From: Epiperipatus broadwayi
Lineage: Eukaryota; Onychophora; Udeonychophora; Euonychophora; Peripatidae
Direction: 5' to 3'
Length of the DNA: 64,000 nt
Assembly (NCBI GenBank): GCA_028023455.1
Contig: JAQFVV010006312.1
Coordinates: 2,519,898-2,583,897, forward strand
The position numbers and the translations under genes are program-made. Positions 48,236 to 60,092 of this stretch are shown here, in pieces. How positions within the stretch are numbered: position 1 is the stretch's first letter; the number at the start of each line of letters is the position of its first letter. The notes beneath the pieces were generated by a model. That model did no database searches, was not told the origin of the DNA, and saw only the letters and a program-made list of their open reading frames with translations.

Positions 48236-50620
48236 GAAATCTTCCAGAAATAATACTATGAATATATATATATATATATATATTATAAACTGAATTCTGT
48301 GAGCTCCCACAATAGCATCTTAATAACTTTCTAAACCTTTGGAAATTTTTCTTCACTGAAATCAGTCTAGAAACCATGAAAGAAAACTTCAGCAATGTGA
48401 AAATGTTTTCAAGGTCCAATAATTAATAATGTATAAATACTCATGTTCTGAAAGTAAACCAGTATCCTCAGTCTAACAACTCTGTAATCACCTGAAAAAA
48501 AAAATACAGCTTCAATCAAAAATTTGATGTGTTCAGATTTATATTGTATACATATGTAATATAGCATTTCTACAGTTGTCTGCCTAAAAGATAACTATAT
48601 TTTCTGTTCTATAAGAGCATGAATAATTAGTTAAATCTGAATCTTTCAATAACTTTAATATTTATAATAAAAATTGTCAATTAACATGCTGTTTTTCTTG
48701 CAAAAATACTAAGTTTACAACCTCCAAAGTTTCTAATGGCTTTATAAATGTTCAAATAATAACTTATAAAGAAATTTTGTTTTGAACTATATCATTTTCT
48801 CAGGCTTCTGTTACATTTGACATATCTTTAGATGTTAAATTAAAGATTAAAAGTGATCCTTTTTAAACTAACATTTTTATGACAGTTTTTTATCTCATCT
48901 GTTTTATGTTTTTACTTCTTTCTTTAAAATATAGTTTGTATAATTTTGATTTTATATTTTTAGCCAATTAATCTATTTAAATTTAGTATAAAGAAATAAA
49001 TTACTTAAATATATTGTGTAAAAGTAATTAGAAAATATCTGAAGTATATATTATTAATTTGAGTTTAGTATGAGATTTAACAGTTTGTTTTTTCTCTTTA
49101 GACCCCCCCCCCCCCCGGCCGTATTCATTGATTTTTTTTTTGTTTAAAAAAATAAAGCACACATTTAAGCATTTAAAATTGCTAATAAATCAAACTTATT
49201 TTTGTTTTAACAAATTGCTGAAATATATTTAAAAAATAAATAATCTCGGTCTGCATATCAAGTAAAACAATATTATTCAGATGGCTTTCGTTTTTATTAC
49301 ACTATCAACCTTGTAATGATTGTTTTTAAACATCTAAATAAATTGATGTAAACGCGTGAGGACTATAGCATTTTTTCTGACAACTTTCGCCATTTGCAAA
49401 AGTATATTTGTATAGGTCGTAATTTAAATATAGTTAGTTTAATAAAGCTTTGTGTGTGTCTAAGCTCATGGTACATTTAATTGTGATTGTATGATATAAT
49501 AAGTCATTAAATGATTTTTTATTTTATATCGTACATTAAAAAAATACATTTATGTTTAAAGGATAATTGTTAGCTGTTTATACCTCTTAATTATAATTAC
49601 GTTAATATTTAAAGATTTAAGTGCTTTGAAGGTGAAACCTTTAATTTAAATTGATCATCTGGACATTTATAAAATTCAATAACACTTCAATCTCCTCTGA
49701 ATTTTTTTAATTAGATTATATGAAGATAGTGATCTAAGTAAATTTTGGCACAGAACTATCAACACACAAAAGAGGGCAATTGTATCTTGTTTAATAATAT
49801 CATTACATAAGTTGAACAGGAGTGCCAGCTCATTAGAAAGAACATTTGTATCATGGATTACTAACATTCGAACTGATAACTTGAGAGGTAAAAATCATAT
49901 ACTTAGCTGCTTCAAAAGTCTTCAATTTGATGATCTGTTGTAATTAATTGTATCAAATTATACAATTTATTTTTATATGGATCCAGATTTTGGGTCACTC
50001 TGAATAATGTCATCAATTTCAGCATTTGCTGAAATCATATAAATTAAGGAAATATTATAGAAGCTCTTTCACTATTGATCCAGACATTTTAAATCAGCCT
50101 CTGTGCCTAAATATGTGGGAGTTAAATGCATAAGGTAAAATAAAATGACTTTTAATTAATCCATTACAGATTAAAGACCTTTTTATTAGTCTATCAGCAG
50201 AAAAAAACAATGATGAAGGCATTATCCACCATGTTTGTCAATTGTTAGATGTTGAAATTTAAACAGTTTTTTGTCTTTGTTTTACTTTCTAGATAAGAAT
50301 AGATATCCTATGGGTACTGGACAAAAAATTTCAAAGGTTATTAAAAACATTTTATGTTTAATCATAAGAGATTTATTTCCAGGCTATAAAAATAGAAGGT
50401 AATGGTAAAATATCTTTTAATTTGTCCAGTGAAATGAAAAGAATATAAGTCTTTTAAATTTTTTAGCCAATAATAGTTACTATCTATTTACAGATTAATA
50501 ATTAGGTGGCTAGATAGGTAGATTATGGATGAATTACTTGAAGCCTATTTTTAACTTTAAAATATTTTTCAGTTTCACTTTGACTTAGATTCATATTATC
50601 AGATTATTGAGAGATGTGAC
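48236..50620. other. AT-rich DNA without a supported gene
   Basis: Contains an AT run at about 48,262-48,283 and a C14 run at 49,103-49,116 followed by GGCCG. No coding or RNA feature recognised. Short ORFs at 48,219 and 49,676 (-) have no motif. Confidence 0.5.
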
Positions 50621-50624
50621 TCAG

Positions 50625-51465
50625 TATACACATATCATACTATTTATACCTTTCTTAAACACTTTATCAATACTTTTATTTATATCAAAATAATAGTTTT
50701 GTCTAACCTGTAGTCATCAACAGAACTACAATATTCAAATATATAATTATACAATTAATAGACTTATCCACATATTCATATATATAATTAAATACACAAT
50801 ATAAACAAAAATAAATATACATTTTAATCTGACCATTATAAATAATCATTTCCCATTTTATTTCTTTACTTTTTAAATAATTCTATCAATATTTATTTTA
50901 TATCACTTTATTTTATTTTTTAAAAATATTATTTATTATAATAATTATAAACTTTAACATTTATTCTACTATTTAATACATATTATGGCCATTTTACTTA
51001 TATTATAAAATCAACTTTTATATAATTATAAAATATTTAATAAAAAAAATAAATTAGAAGTTGATTTTATAATATAAGTAAAATGACAATAATATGTATT
51101 AAATAGTAGAATAAATGTTAAAGTTTATAATTATTATAATAAATAATATTTTTAAAAAATAAAATAAAGTGATATAAAATAAATTGATATAAAATAAATA
51201 TTGATAGAATTATTTAAAGAGTAAAGTAATAAAATGGAAAATGATTATTTATAATGGTCAGATTAAAATGTATATTTATTTTTATTTATATTGTGTATTT
51301 AATTATGTATATTAATATATAGATATGTGTATTAATTGTATAATTATATATTTGAATACTGTAGTTCTGATGATGACTGCAGGACAGTCAAAACTGTTAG
51401 CCTGATATAAATAAAAGTATAGATAAAGTGTTTAAAAAAGGTGTAAATGGTATAATGTGTTAAAG
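50625..51465. mobile_element. Large AT-rich foldback with hammerhead-like motif (HHR-C)
   Basis: Inverted arms of roughly 390 bp (about 50,625-51,015 and 51,055-51,465) around a 40-bp spacer. The inner 300 bp are almost pure A/T and highly similar between arms. The outer part carries GTAGTTCTGATGATGACTG in the right arm and its inverted counterpart on the left. This outer sequence resembles a hammerhead core (see HHR-C). No protein-coding sequence. Confidence 0.8.
51366..51412 (+). ncRNA. Degenerate hammerhead-like motif (HHR-C)
   Basis: CTGATGA at 51,367-51,373 is followed by T, then stem GACTG/CAGTC with loop CAGGA, then AAAAC. Position G12 is A here, consistent with CpG decay of an original CGAAAC. 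The segment after it (TGTTAGCCTGAT) could supply a short helix III, but I find no good helix I. The inverted partner at about 50,683-50,728 (-) has CTGTTGA and weaker pairing. Suggestive only. Confidence 0.35.
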
Positions 51466-51505
51466 TAGAAATCAATACATAAGAAAAGGAAGAAGTATAA
51501 AATTA

Positions 51506-51606
51506 TATATTTATACATGCTTTAAAATTCTTATATATATATATATAACCTTTTTATATATTTATACATGCTTTAAAATTCTTATATATATATATAGTAA
51601 CCTTTT
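51506..51606. repeat. Tandem duplication, about 50-bp period
   Basis: ATATATTTATACATGCTTTAAAATTC followed by a TA run and ACCTTTTTATA occurs twice in a row. Recent local duplication. Confidence 0.85.
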
Positions 51607-52631
51607 TATAACACTTACTTCTGAGGGGAATTATTTTATAGTTGCTGCTATTTTAAAAAGAGAATTACTAATAAATTATATATATAAGTGATACTCCTGT
51701 AGTTAAATTTAATAAAAGTGCAAATATTAAAAAAGTTATAAATAAAACCACCTTTGTACTGCGTGCATGGATGAATTATTTAACTTTAAATAAGACAAAT
51801 GGAAAATCATTAATTAAGGATAGTATAATAATTAAAGAAGATATGATGAATTGATGAAAATATTATTTTTGTTAATAAAATCTTAAAAAAAAACTCAATT
51901 CTAACTATTCGAGTAATGCATATGTAGTTAAAAAAAGTTGGATTGAATAGTTCAATTAGTTTGTATCTGCTTAATATGTTTGTAGTTCAATAAAAGTGTA
52001 AAAAAAATTAAAATTTCTATTCAATTTTCTAATTGATTTTTTTTTTTTAGGCAATCAGTTCAGAGACAATATTAATAGGCAAATAAATATCTCACAGAGA
52101 GAATAAAACAATTAAAAAAACTTCAAATTATCTGAAATTTAGAAAGCTTAATGAATAATATATTCTACTTCACTGATAACTTTATAGTGTATCCTATAGT
52201 AGGATATTTAAAGGCCATTTAAATTTATTTTTAAAAATAATGATAAAGAAAATTTAGAATACTTATATGCTACATAAACTTATTAACCATTATTAAATTG
52301 TGTGTTCATTTAGGGAAAAAAGCAACTGGATTTACTCTGACAAAAAGCAGATTTCAGAATGAATTTATATTTATAGGTCACCTAAAATAATGCCTAGAAT
52401 TTCAATGTTGTAATATATATATAAACTTTCAATCTGTTTAATATTTTATAATACGTGATTAATGGTCAGATGCTCAGATGATCAATCAGTGGGTTATTCT
52501 AAGATTTTTTAAAACTTTGCTAAGCTGGAAATTGATTTGATAAGTGTAGCTCTTATGTTCGATCATTTTATAAATGTGCTATCCACTCAGAGCAGTGAGT
52601 TGAAAAAAGTTGAATTACACTAAAATTATTA

Positions 52632-52741
52632 TTATTATTTTTTCTCATGTATCATAGCATCAGCCGGGAAGCGAACCCGCTAACCCGGGACAACCGCTTG
52701 TAAAGCAGCTGTCGCTGACTTCTCAACCACCAATACTTGAC
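52632..52741 (-). mobile_element. tRNA-derived SINE, diverged, with perfect 16-bp TSD
   Basis: On the minus strand: TCAAGTATTGGTGGTTGAGAAG, an anticodon arm around GCTGCTTTACAAGC, and CCCGGGTTAGCGGGTTCGC, with a tail ending in AATAAT-type sequence. Flanks TACACTAAAATTATTA at 52,616-52,631 and 52,742-52,757 are identical. Related to, but clearly distinct from, the tRNA-Glu SINEs at 16.2, 39.3 and 54.4 kb. Confidence 0.85.
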
Positions 52742-52757
52742 TACACTAAAATTATTA

Positions 52758-54129
52758 ACATATACAAAAATGCCATTTCATCCATTAAGGCAATTCAATT
52801 TTTCCAAAATTATTTTTTCAAAAAGCCAGATTTCAAAATTGTGATTGATTATCATATGATTACTGAATAATACTCATTTAGATTTCCACTACAAAGCATT
52901 TCAGTTCTGTTTTAGTTATTTTTATTCAGTTTTTTTTAAGGAATATAGCTATTATGATCTTCAATAATGAAAAATCTTACTTGTAATATTCTACATAAAC
53001 ATTGAAAGTTAATTGCTAAATTAATAAAAAAAGAATTTTATATAGCATATTAAAAGTAAAAAAGTGAACTGTTAAACTAATAAAAAAAGACTTATGTGTC
53101 ACTACATAATTTAAAATTTTATATATTCATTAAATTCACAATTTAACTGAAAGTTAATCTACATTATATTTGCAACTTAAAATCATTTTCAGAGTCAATT
53201 ATAATATAACATCTATTTCCTCTTCAGATATATTTTTTCTTGTCTTATATTTCATATGCCTTATTTTATATTAAGAATATGCATAAAATAAAAAAAAATA
53301 TAGAACATGTTAAAATTTTTAACTAATTGGAAAGTTTGGTGAAAATGTTGGGCTTACCTGTTATATTGGTTATCAAATGTTAAAGATCTTCTGAACAATT
53401 GTCCACATAATTATTTTTGTATTCTTATACTCAATAAAAATAGTTATTAATAAATAAGCATGGAATCCCCTTTATGAATCAAATGAAAAATATTTAATTG
53501 CTAGTCACCTTATAAATAAATGTTTGATAATAACTAACATTATTCTAATTAGAAATATGATTTTTAATCCAATGATAAATTGTTCTCATGCTCAATTATG
53601 CAATTTTTTAATTTAAATATATGGAATCTCTTGTACAACTTATTTATGTTTGTGCATTCACCATCATAAAATAAATATATTATTCTAATTTCTAGACATT
53701 AGCAGTTTTGTATTTCAACTATTATGTTATGATTAAATTACAGGGTTATGTCAGATACATGCATATCTCAATGTGTTGAAGAAAATAATTATATTATAAA
53801 ATTTTAATAACCAAGCATTATTTTTGTGAAGTGCACCAAATTAATGGCAATCAACTATCAAAATGGGACAATCATTTTTTAGTAATCATATTATTCTCAG
53901 CTTCACTCTACTAAATCTTTTATTCACAATATTAAGAGAAATTAGTAAAGTATCAGACTTTCTTAATATATATTTATCTATCATTTGATTTATCACATTG
54001 AATGTTAATTGTGTGCAGAATCTTTCTTATAACAAAAATAAAAGAAAAAAAAAAACTACTAAATCTTTGATTTAAAATGTTATTAAAATTATAGTATTCC
54101 AGACCATATGTTTTTTATCATTTGATTCA
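52758..54129. other. AT-rich DNA without a supported gene
   Basis: No feature recognised. Frequent A/T homopolymers. Confidence 0.5.
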
Positions 54130-54360
54130 TTACCATAATTTTAATTTTCTGAGAACAATGATCATGCTCAGAAGTTTTCTCATGACAAAATAAAATACAA
54201 AAACAGAATTAAGTTGAGAAATTAGATTTAAATTTATATATAGGCAAATATCCTTCCTGTTATGCATAGACAAACTGGCCTTAGTTTCACTATAGTAAAT
54301 GGCTGAGCAATCAGATGCCAAACATATAACAAAATACTGAATTTTATGCTTATCAGTTTG
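54130..54360 (-). pseudogene. Possible GIY-YIG fragment, third Penelope-like locus
   Basis: The open frame contains IQYFVICLASDCSAIYYSET, then KASLSMHNRKD. The spacing of Y-x-V-x-C, Cys and Y-[IY]-[GS]-E-T fits the GIY-YIG region of Penelope-like proteins, with Gly replaced by Ser. The first 14 residues come from the adjacent SINE's A-tail side, so the SINE insertion marks the left end of what remains. No RT nearby. Similarity is moderate and judged by eye. Confidence 0.4.
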
Positions 54361-54462
54361 ATTTTTTTTTTCATATGTCAAATGCATTGACCAGGAAGCG
54401 AACCCAGGCCAGCTGCTTGAAAAGCAGCTATGCTAACCACTAGGCCACCAACACTTGACAAA
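54361..54462 (-). mobile_element. tRNA-Glu-derived SINE
   Basis: On the minus strand: GTCAAGTGTTGGTGGCCTAG, TGGTTAGCAT, anticodon arm AGCTGCTTTTCAAGCAGCT, GGCCTGGGTTCGC, TCAATGCATTTGACATATG, then an A-rich run. Nearly identical to the 16.2- and 39.3-kb copies. It abuts the GIY-YIG fragment and supplied its apparent start codon. Confidence 0.85.
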
Positions 54463-55097
54463 GCTTCATTTAATTTAACCTTAATATTCCATTTAAAAAA
54501 AGAGAAAACCTAAATCCAATATTAAAAACTTTGGGAACAATCTTTTTCAATTTTGAGTATGATTTAGAAATACAAGATAATAATATTCATTTCTTATTAA
54601 TTTTAACTTCATCACATTTTAATTTTAAGTTTTTTGGAAAATAATTTTAAATGTTATAAAACAAATTCTCAGTATGATCTAATTTTACTAAATCTTTAAT
54701 ATAACTATCAACTTCTGGCTGTCTCAAATTTACATAAATAGAAATTACCATCTAAATAAACATTTAAATCGTAAAAACTTTAGCATGATAAAAGCTCTAC
54801 AAATCTCACATTCAAACGTTATGCAATCAATTTATACTCGGATTGATTACAATTTTTGAAAACATGTATATCTAAATATTTTAAACAGTACTTATTTTTT
54901 AAAAGCTAAATTTTCATTCAAACATTTAAACATATTCTCTATTTAAATTCTTGAGTCATATGATTTTTAATAAAAGAGAATTTATGAGGAACTTTGAAGT
55001 ATAAGCTTTTGGAGATGCCTTTATACCATTATTATTGTTTATGGAAATTTGAAACAGAAAAAGTAGAATGTTGAGAGTAAAATATTATTAAAGACTT

Positions 55098-55460
55098 ATG
55101 TAATAGCTGAAACACTCAGGCTTACATATACCTGTGTTTTATGTATGTAATATATAGGGTATATGAGCACAGACTTTCACAAGACCCACCACTCTCCACA
55201 CTATCCCATAACACTGATACACTTGAACACATATATGTTGAAAAGATAAATAATCACCAATATACATATTTCATGCTAAACCAGCAATCATCAGTTGATC
55301 TAGATTATCATCTTCACACATATATGCTATAACTGCTCAGATATATATTAAGATAGCCAAACCTCATACTTTAATGGACAGGCTTCAATCTACTCCACAC
55401 TCCAACTCTTCAATGTCCATCCAATTGAAAATCTGATGATGGAATGCTCAAAGGCCAGAT
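55098..55460 (-). mobile_element. HHR-B element, single copy, with intact hammerhead
   Basis: About 360 bp collinear with the left half of the large HHR-B element at 59.2 kb: it begins GTAATAGCTGAAAC, contains GAGCACAGACTTTCAC, the hammerhead (minus strand), CTTTAATGGACAGGCTTCAA and ends at GGAATGCTCAAAGGCC. No inverted partner here and no clear TSD. The 63-codon ORF on the + strand across it is not a gene. Confidence 0.8.
55250..55308 (-). ncRNA. Hammerhead ribozyme, HHR-B
   Basis: Minus strand: CTGATGA (55,288-55,294), helix II TGCT/AGCA with loop GGTTT, GAAA (55,269-55,272), helix III ATA/TAT with 2-nt loop TG, unpaired A as cleavage residue. Helix I is ATCAA with TTGGT (one G.T), then an internal loop (CTAG/G) and outer ATAAT/ATTAT. 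U.U sits at the usual G10.1-C11.1 position. Confidence 0.82.
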
Positions 55461-56254
55461 ATTTTATAATAAAAGGTTATTATATAAACATTTAGAGTTA
55501 TTTTGTACAAAAATCAAACTAAAGCATAATAAGATTAAAATTAATATGGAATGAATTTCATTGTTTTATGTTCCTAAATTATATTCAAAATTGAAAAGGT
55601 TGGTTCCAAAAATTTTAATTTTGAATTTCAATATCTTTGTACTTTAAATAATCTGATAAATAATACTATACTTAGAATAAATTAGGCTAATAAGCACCAC
55701 ATTGAGTATTCTATAGCTATTTACTCTACTGAAATTAAGGCTAGTTTATTAACATATTTTAGGAATCATATTTGTCAATATAAAAAAATCTAATTTTCAA
55801 CTTAATTTAGTTTTCTTTTGTCATGAAAGAGATTTTGTCATGGTTATTGTATTTAGACAATTAACAAAGTGTGTTGTAAATCAAATAATAGGAAAATAAA
55901 AATTAAGAAAGTTTTATACATTGCAAATTCTACTAAGATTTTGAATTAAAGATTTCTATTGTGCCATTAAGTATGTTCTGAAATTTCGGTTGTAGTTGTC
56001 TGTCATATATCTGATGTACCTGTAAATGAAAATCTGCTCAGCTATTAATGCTTCATAGTATAATTACTTTACACATTGATTGTATGTGTTTTATTAGAGG
56101 GTATATACAAAAATTATATATATATATAAACAAAAAAAGACTTATAAATCCAATAAATAATATTATATTTCAACCAGAGGACTGGTTTTTATATGTATTT
56201 CCTTTGGTTAGTTTGTTATATATTAATATTTTGATATATATATATATATATATA

Positions 56255-56310
<56 letters not shown>

Positions 56311-57883
56311 CCAATTTCTAGAACTTATAAACACAAATATTTAAATGTAATAGAAATTTTTCATGTAATTATCTACATAAAATTTTCACTTAGGATAAAA
56401 TCAGGTAATGACCAATCAAAACTGATAATCTAAGTTGAAATCAAGTGATTTAATGCTAAATTATTTGTCTGCTTTATGGTAACTAAAGCAAAGCATTTTA
56501 AATTTAATACTTAAATTGTTAGACATAGATATAAGTGTAAAAATATAAATATAAAGTAACTTACATATAAAGTATTTATGTCTGATTTATTATTCATATA
56601 AGAGCTAGAAAGGTCTGATTTTGATTTAAAATGGGTCAGACAAATATTACTACTAAATCCTATGTTTTCAGCTTGTATTACCAGTTTTAATTAGTTAGTG
56701 CCTGGTTACATAGTAATTAAATGCATTATTTAGAATAACCATTAAATTTCAATATATATATATATATATGTGTGCACCGGAAGACATAGTGCATTATTAT
56801 CATTTCAGTCTTGGATGATCATGATCTGAGAATTAAATACTGAAGAAAGTGGAATGATTTTGGTTTTCAAATAAGTTTAGAATTTTTCTTTCAAGTAGTA
56901 GGTAAAAGTTAATACTAAAAAGGAAAAACAACATTTTAACCATTTATAACCCCATAATCTTCACATGTATATATTGCAAAGTATAGTGATGAATTTAAGT
57001 ATAATAATAAGAACAATTTAAAATTTTTATTAGCTTATTGCTAATGTGACATTATTTAAAATTGAATACCTTATAATAACAATCCTTAAATTTCCAATAT
57101 TTCATCCATAAAAATTGTGAAATTTTATATTAAATTTTAAAATCATGGTAAAGTGATAAAGTTGATATTTTATTTAAACACACACATTAAAACAGAAATT
57201 AATAAGATGCAATGCACAATTAAAACAATGATTTTATAAAACAAGTAAAATCACATTTATGTTAGCTTATAACTTTATTTTTTTAAAAACAATTAAAATG
57301 GTTAAAATAACTTCAATTTAATACTTAAAAGTGTCTATGTGTACAAATATATTTATTATATTTTTTTTAAATTTATAAAAACACTGTTTTAAACTAATAT
57401 AAAATTTTTATTTAATATTTTAAAAATAAAGAGATTTTTTATTGTGAGGATAAATAAATCAAGGGAAAGAAATTTATATAAATATTTGTAACTTGTGTAT
57501 TTTTAAGTTATCAAATTGTACAATATTTTATTTTAAACTATTTTTAAATATTATTCTATAATTTGTTATTTGCAAATAATGCATTGATTCTGTATTCTTT
57601 ATCACAAATAGGTGTTTGTGGCAGTTTAAATAATGGGAATTTATGTCAAGGTTAAATAAAGTAAAATACTTTGACTAAAAATAAGGATATTGTGGTATCA
57701 CTACCTTGTAGTGATAATCCTGATATTAAAAGGAACTTAAAATAGAAAATAAACTGGATTACTTTCTTCCATTCATTTTTATGCAAGCATTGTGCTATAC
57801 ACTCTTGTATTTAAATTCAGTCATTATTTAATTGTAGAAATGTTGATAATGAATGGCTAATTTTATCAAATTATTTGTTTCAG
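55461..57883. other. AT-rich DNA without a supported gene
   Basis: Contains AT microsatellites at 56,234-56,307 and 56,753-56,769 and a small hairpin (ATCACTACCTTGTAGTGAT) near 57,697-57,715. No coding feature recognised; the 98-codon ORF at 56,048 is mostly TA-repeat translation. Confidence 0.5.
56234..56307. repeat. (AT)n microsatellite
   Basis: AT dinucleotide run of about 74 bp with one TCTA interruption. Confidence 0.95.
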
Positions 57884-57936
57884 GGTGGTGATCTTTCAGA
57901 ATTGTCACGACTAAATGACATCCTTAAAGCATCATG
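57884..57936 (+). CDS. Candidate small internal exon, unknown gene
   Basis: A 53-bp block flanked by a good acceptor (TTATTTGTTTCAG ending at 57,883) and a donor (ATG/GTAAAA at 57,936/57,937). One frame is open and reads GGDLSELSRLNDILKAS, a normal protein composition in a region whose other translations are low complexity. The length gives a phase change (53 nt). It would be one exon of a multi-exon host gene whose other exons I cannot identify here. A chance match is possible. Confidence 0.4.
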
Positions 57937-58876
57937 GTAAAATAGAAATGAATACATTGATGATAAAATGCAAATATTTTTAAAATCAAATTTCCCGAGA
58001 AATGTCTAGAGGGAATACTATCATATTCTCATTTGCATAATCTATTTAATGCAATGAAAAAGAGTCTATTTTTTGGAATATAACTTATTGTGTAAACACT
58101 TGCACAAATGTTATTTTTTTAACATAAAATAACTTGAGTTCATAATTAATATTTTTTTTATCATTTATATTTATTATTAGTTAAGTATAAATCCTCATAA
58201 TATATGTTACTAGAGAGTTGGGGGAATAAAATGAAATTCTAGATCACAGATATTTTATCTTTTAAAATTTTATATTTTTACTTAATATTATTACATTAGT
58301 TAATTGTGTTCAGGTTGTGTTGTTGGAGTAAGATAGCTTTTAAAAATTTTTGATTTAAGATTAATATTTAGAATTATTTTATGCAATACTACATTTATTG
58401 GACTTATAATAATTTCTGTCTTTCTGGCAATGAAGTGTTAGTAAACTGTTTATATTGTAGTGTCAATATAGTAGAGAAAGCACCTAAGACCTGTATGCCA
58501 CTGATAAAAACATTACTATAATTCCATGTATGCATTTTAAAGTAATATACTCAAATATTTGAGGTTTAATGCTGATCATCTTTGTAAATATTATAATAAA
58601 GTAGACGAAGAAAGAAAAATGTACAATAAAATAATGCAAAGTTTTTGCATAATATAAATGCATATTGTTATAGAATCGATAAGATAGTAGAGTATAAATA
58701 AAAATTGAATAAAACATGTTAGGTAATATATTTAATAATTATTATAATAGTACATTTTATTCATCATGACAATATGTAATAAAACAATAAAACACATAAT
58801 GTTGAACATCTTTGTAATTAAATATTAATTTTTGCATTTTAAGAAAATCCAAGATATTTTACTGTTTTACTTTTTA
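57937..58876. other. AT-rich DNA without a supported gene
   Basis: No exon, RNA or repeat recognised before the ATT array. Confidence 0.5.
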
Positions 58877-59140
<264 letters not shown>

Positions 59141-59218
59141 TTGCAAATAAAGCATATTTTATATTTATTTAAATTAATTTGACTTTCTTGTTTTTGAATT
59201 TTGTATCATCATCCTAAT

Positions 59219-59658
59219 TGTAATAACTGAAACATAGGCTTATTTATACCTGTGTCTATATATATGAAATATTAGGGTATGAGCACAGACTTTCACGCGA
59301 CCCACCACTCTCCACTCCATCTAATAACACTGATACACTTAAACATATATATGTTGAAAAGATAAATAATCACCAATATACATATTTCATGCCAAACCAG
59401 CAATCATCAGTTGGTCCAGATTATCATCTCTACACATATATACTATAAATGCTCAGATATATATTAAGATAGACAATCCTCATACTTTAATGGACAGGCT
59501 TCAATCTACTCCACACTCCAACTCCTCAACCGTCCATCCAATTGAAAATCTGATGATGGAATGCTCAAAGGCTACCCTGAGGCCGAGATTCTTATCACAC
59601 CCAAATATTTCATATATATAGACACAGGTATAAATAAGCCTATGTTTCAGTTATTACA
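59219..59658. repeat. Perfect 55-bp inverted repeats inside HHR-B element
   Basis: 59,219-59,273 is the exact reverse complement of 59,604-59,658. It looks like the terminal inverted repeat of a transposon, but the TSD of the whole locus lies elsewhere (59,209 and 60,081), so it more likely arose by fold-back copying. The single copy at 55.1 kb has only the left version, diverged. Confidence 0.9.
59366..59424 (-). ncRNA. Hammerhead ribozyme, HHR-B, left arm
   Basis: Minus strand: CTGATGA (59,404-59,410), GAAA (59,385-59,388), helix II TGCT/GGCA (one G.T), helix III ATA/TAT with TG loop, inner helix I ACCAA/TTGGT, outer ATAAT/ATTAT with CTGG/G internal loop. Complete core. Confidence 0.85.
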
Positions 59659-59923
59659 TTATAGAGATGTCTGCCCATCCTTGCATATGTATTTAATGGA
59701 TTATGTCCTGTACATGTGGGGTTCAGATTGACCTGAGGTCAACATGGGTGTGACAAGAATCTCAGCCTCAGGGTGGCCTTTGAGCATTCCATCATCAGAT
59801 TTTCAATTGGATGGACGGTTGAAGAGTTGGAGTGTGGAGTAGATTGAAGCCTGTCCATTAAAGTATGAGGATTGTCTATCTTAATATATATCTGAGCACT
59901 TATAGTATATATGTGTAGAGATG

Positions 59924-59982
59924 ATAATCTGGACCAACTGATGATTGCTGGTTTAGCATGAAATACGTATATTGGTGATTAT
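59924..59982 (+). ncRNA. Hammerhead ribozyme, HHR-B, right arm
   Basis: CTGATGA at 59,938-59,944, helix II TGCT/AGCA with loop GGTTT, GAAA at 59,960-59,963, helix III ATA/TAT with CG loop, cleavage A at 59,971. Inner helix I ACCAA (59,933-59,937) with TTGGT (59,972-59,976); outer ATAAT (59,924-59,928) with ATTAT (59,978-59,982). U.U replaces the usual G10.1-C11.1 pair. Confidence 0.86.
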
Positions 59983-60092
59983 TTATCTTTTCAACATATA
60001 TATGTTTAAGTGTATCAGTGTTATTAGATGGAGTGGAGAGTGGTGGGTCGCGTGAAAGTCTGTGATCATACCCTAATATTTCATCCTAATTG

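Larger units (their letters stand above)
59221..60080. mobile_element. HHR-B composite foldback with 12-bp TSD
   Basis: Flanked by TCATCCTAATTG at 59,209-59,220 and 60,081-60,092. The left half (59,219-59,658) is bounded by perfect 55-bp inverted repeats starting TGTAATAACTGAAACATAGG. It contains one HHR-B copy with the ribozyme on the minus strand. The right half holds an inverted HHR-B copy (about 59,733-60,080) with its ribozyme on the + strand, joined through a unique segment (59,660-59,732). Arms of about 330 bp are over 95% similar by eye. No protein is encoded. Confidence 0.88.

Noticed and set aside
59219-59658. Cut-and-paste DNA transposon with 55-bp terminal inverted repeats
   Set aside because: The target-site duplication is around the larger 59,221-60,080 unit, and the 55.1-kb relative lacks the second repeat, so fold-back copying fits better.
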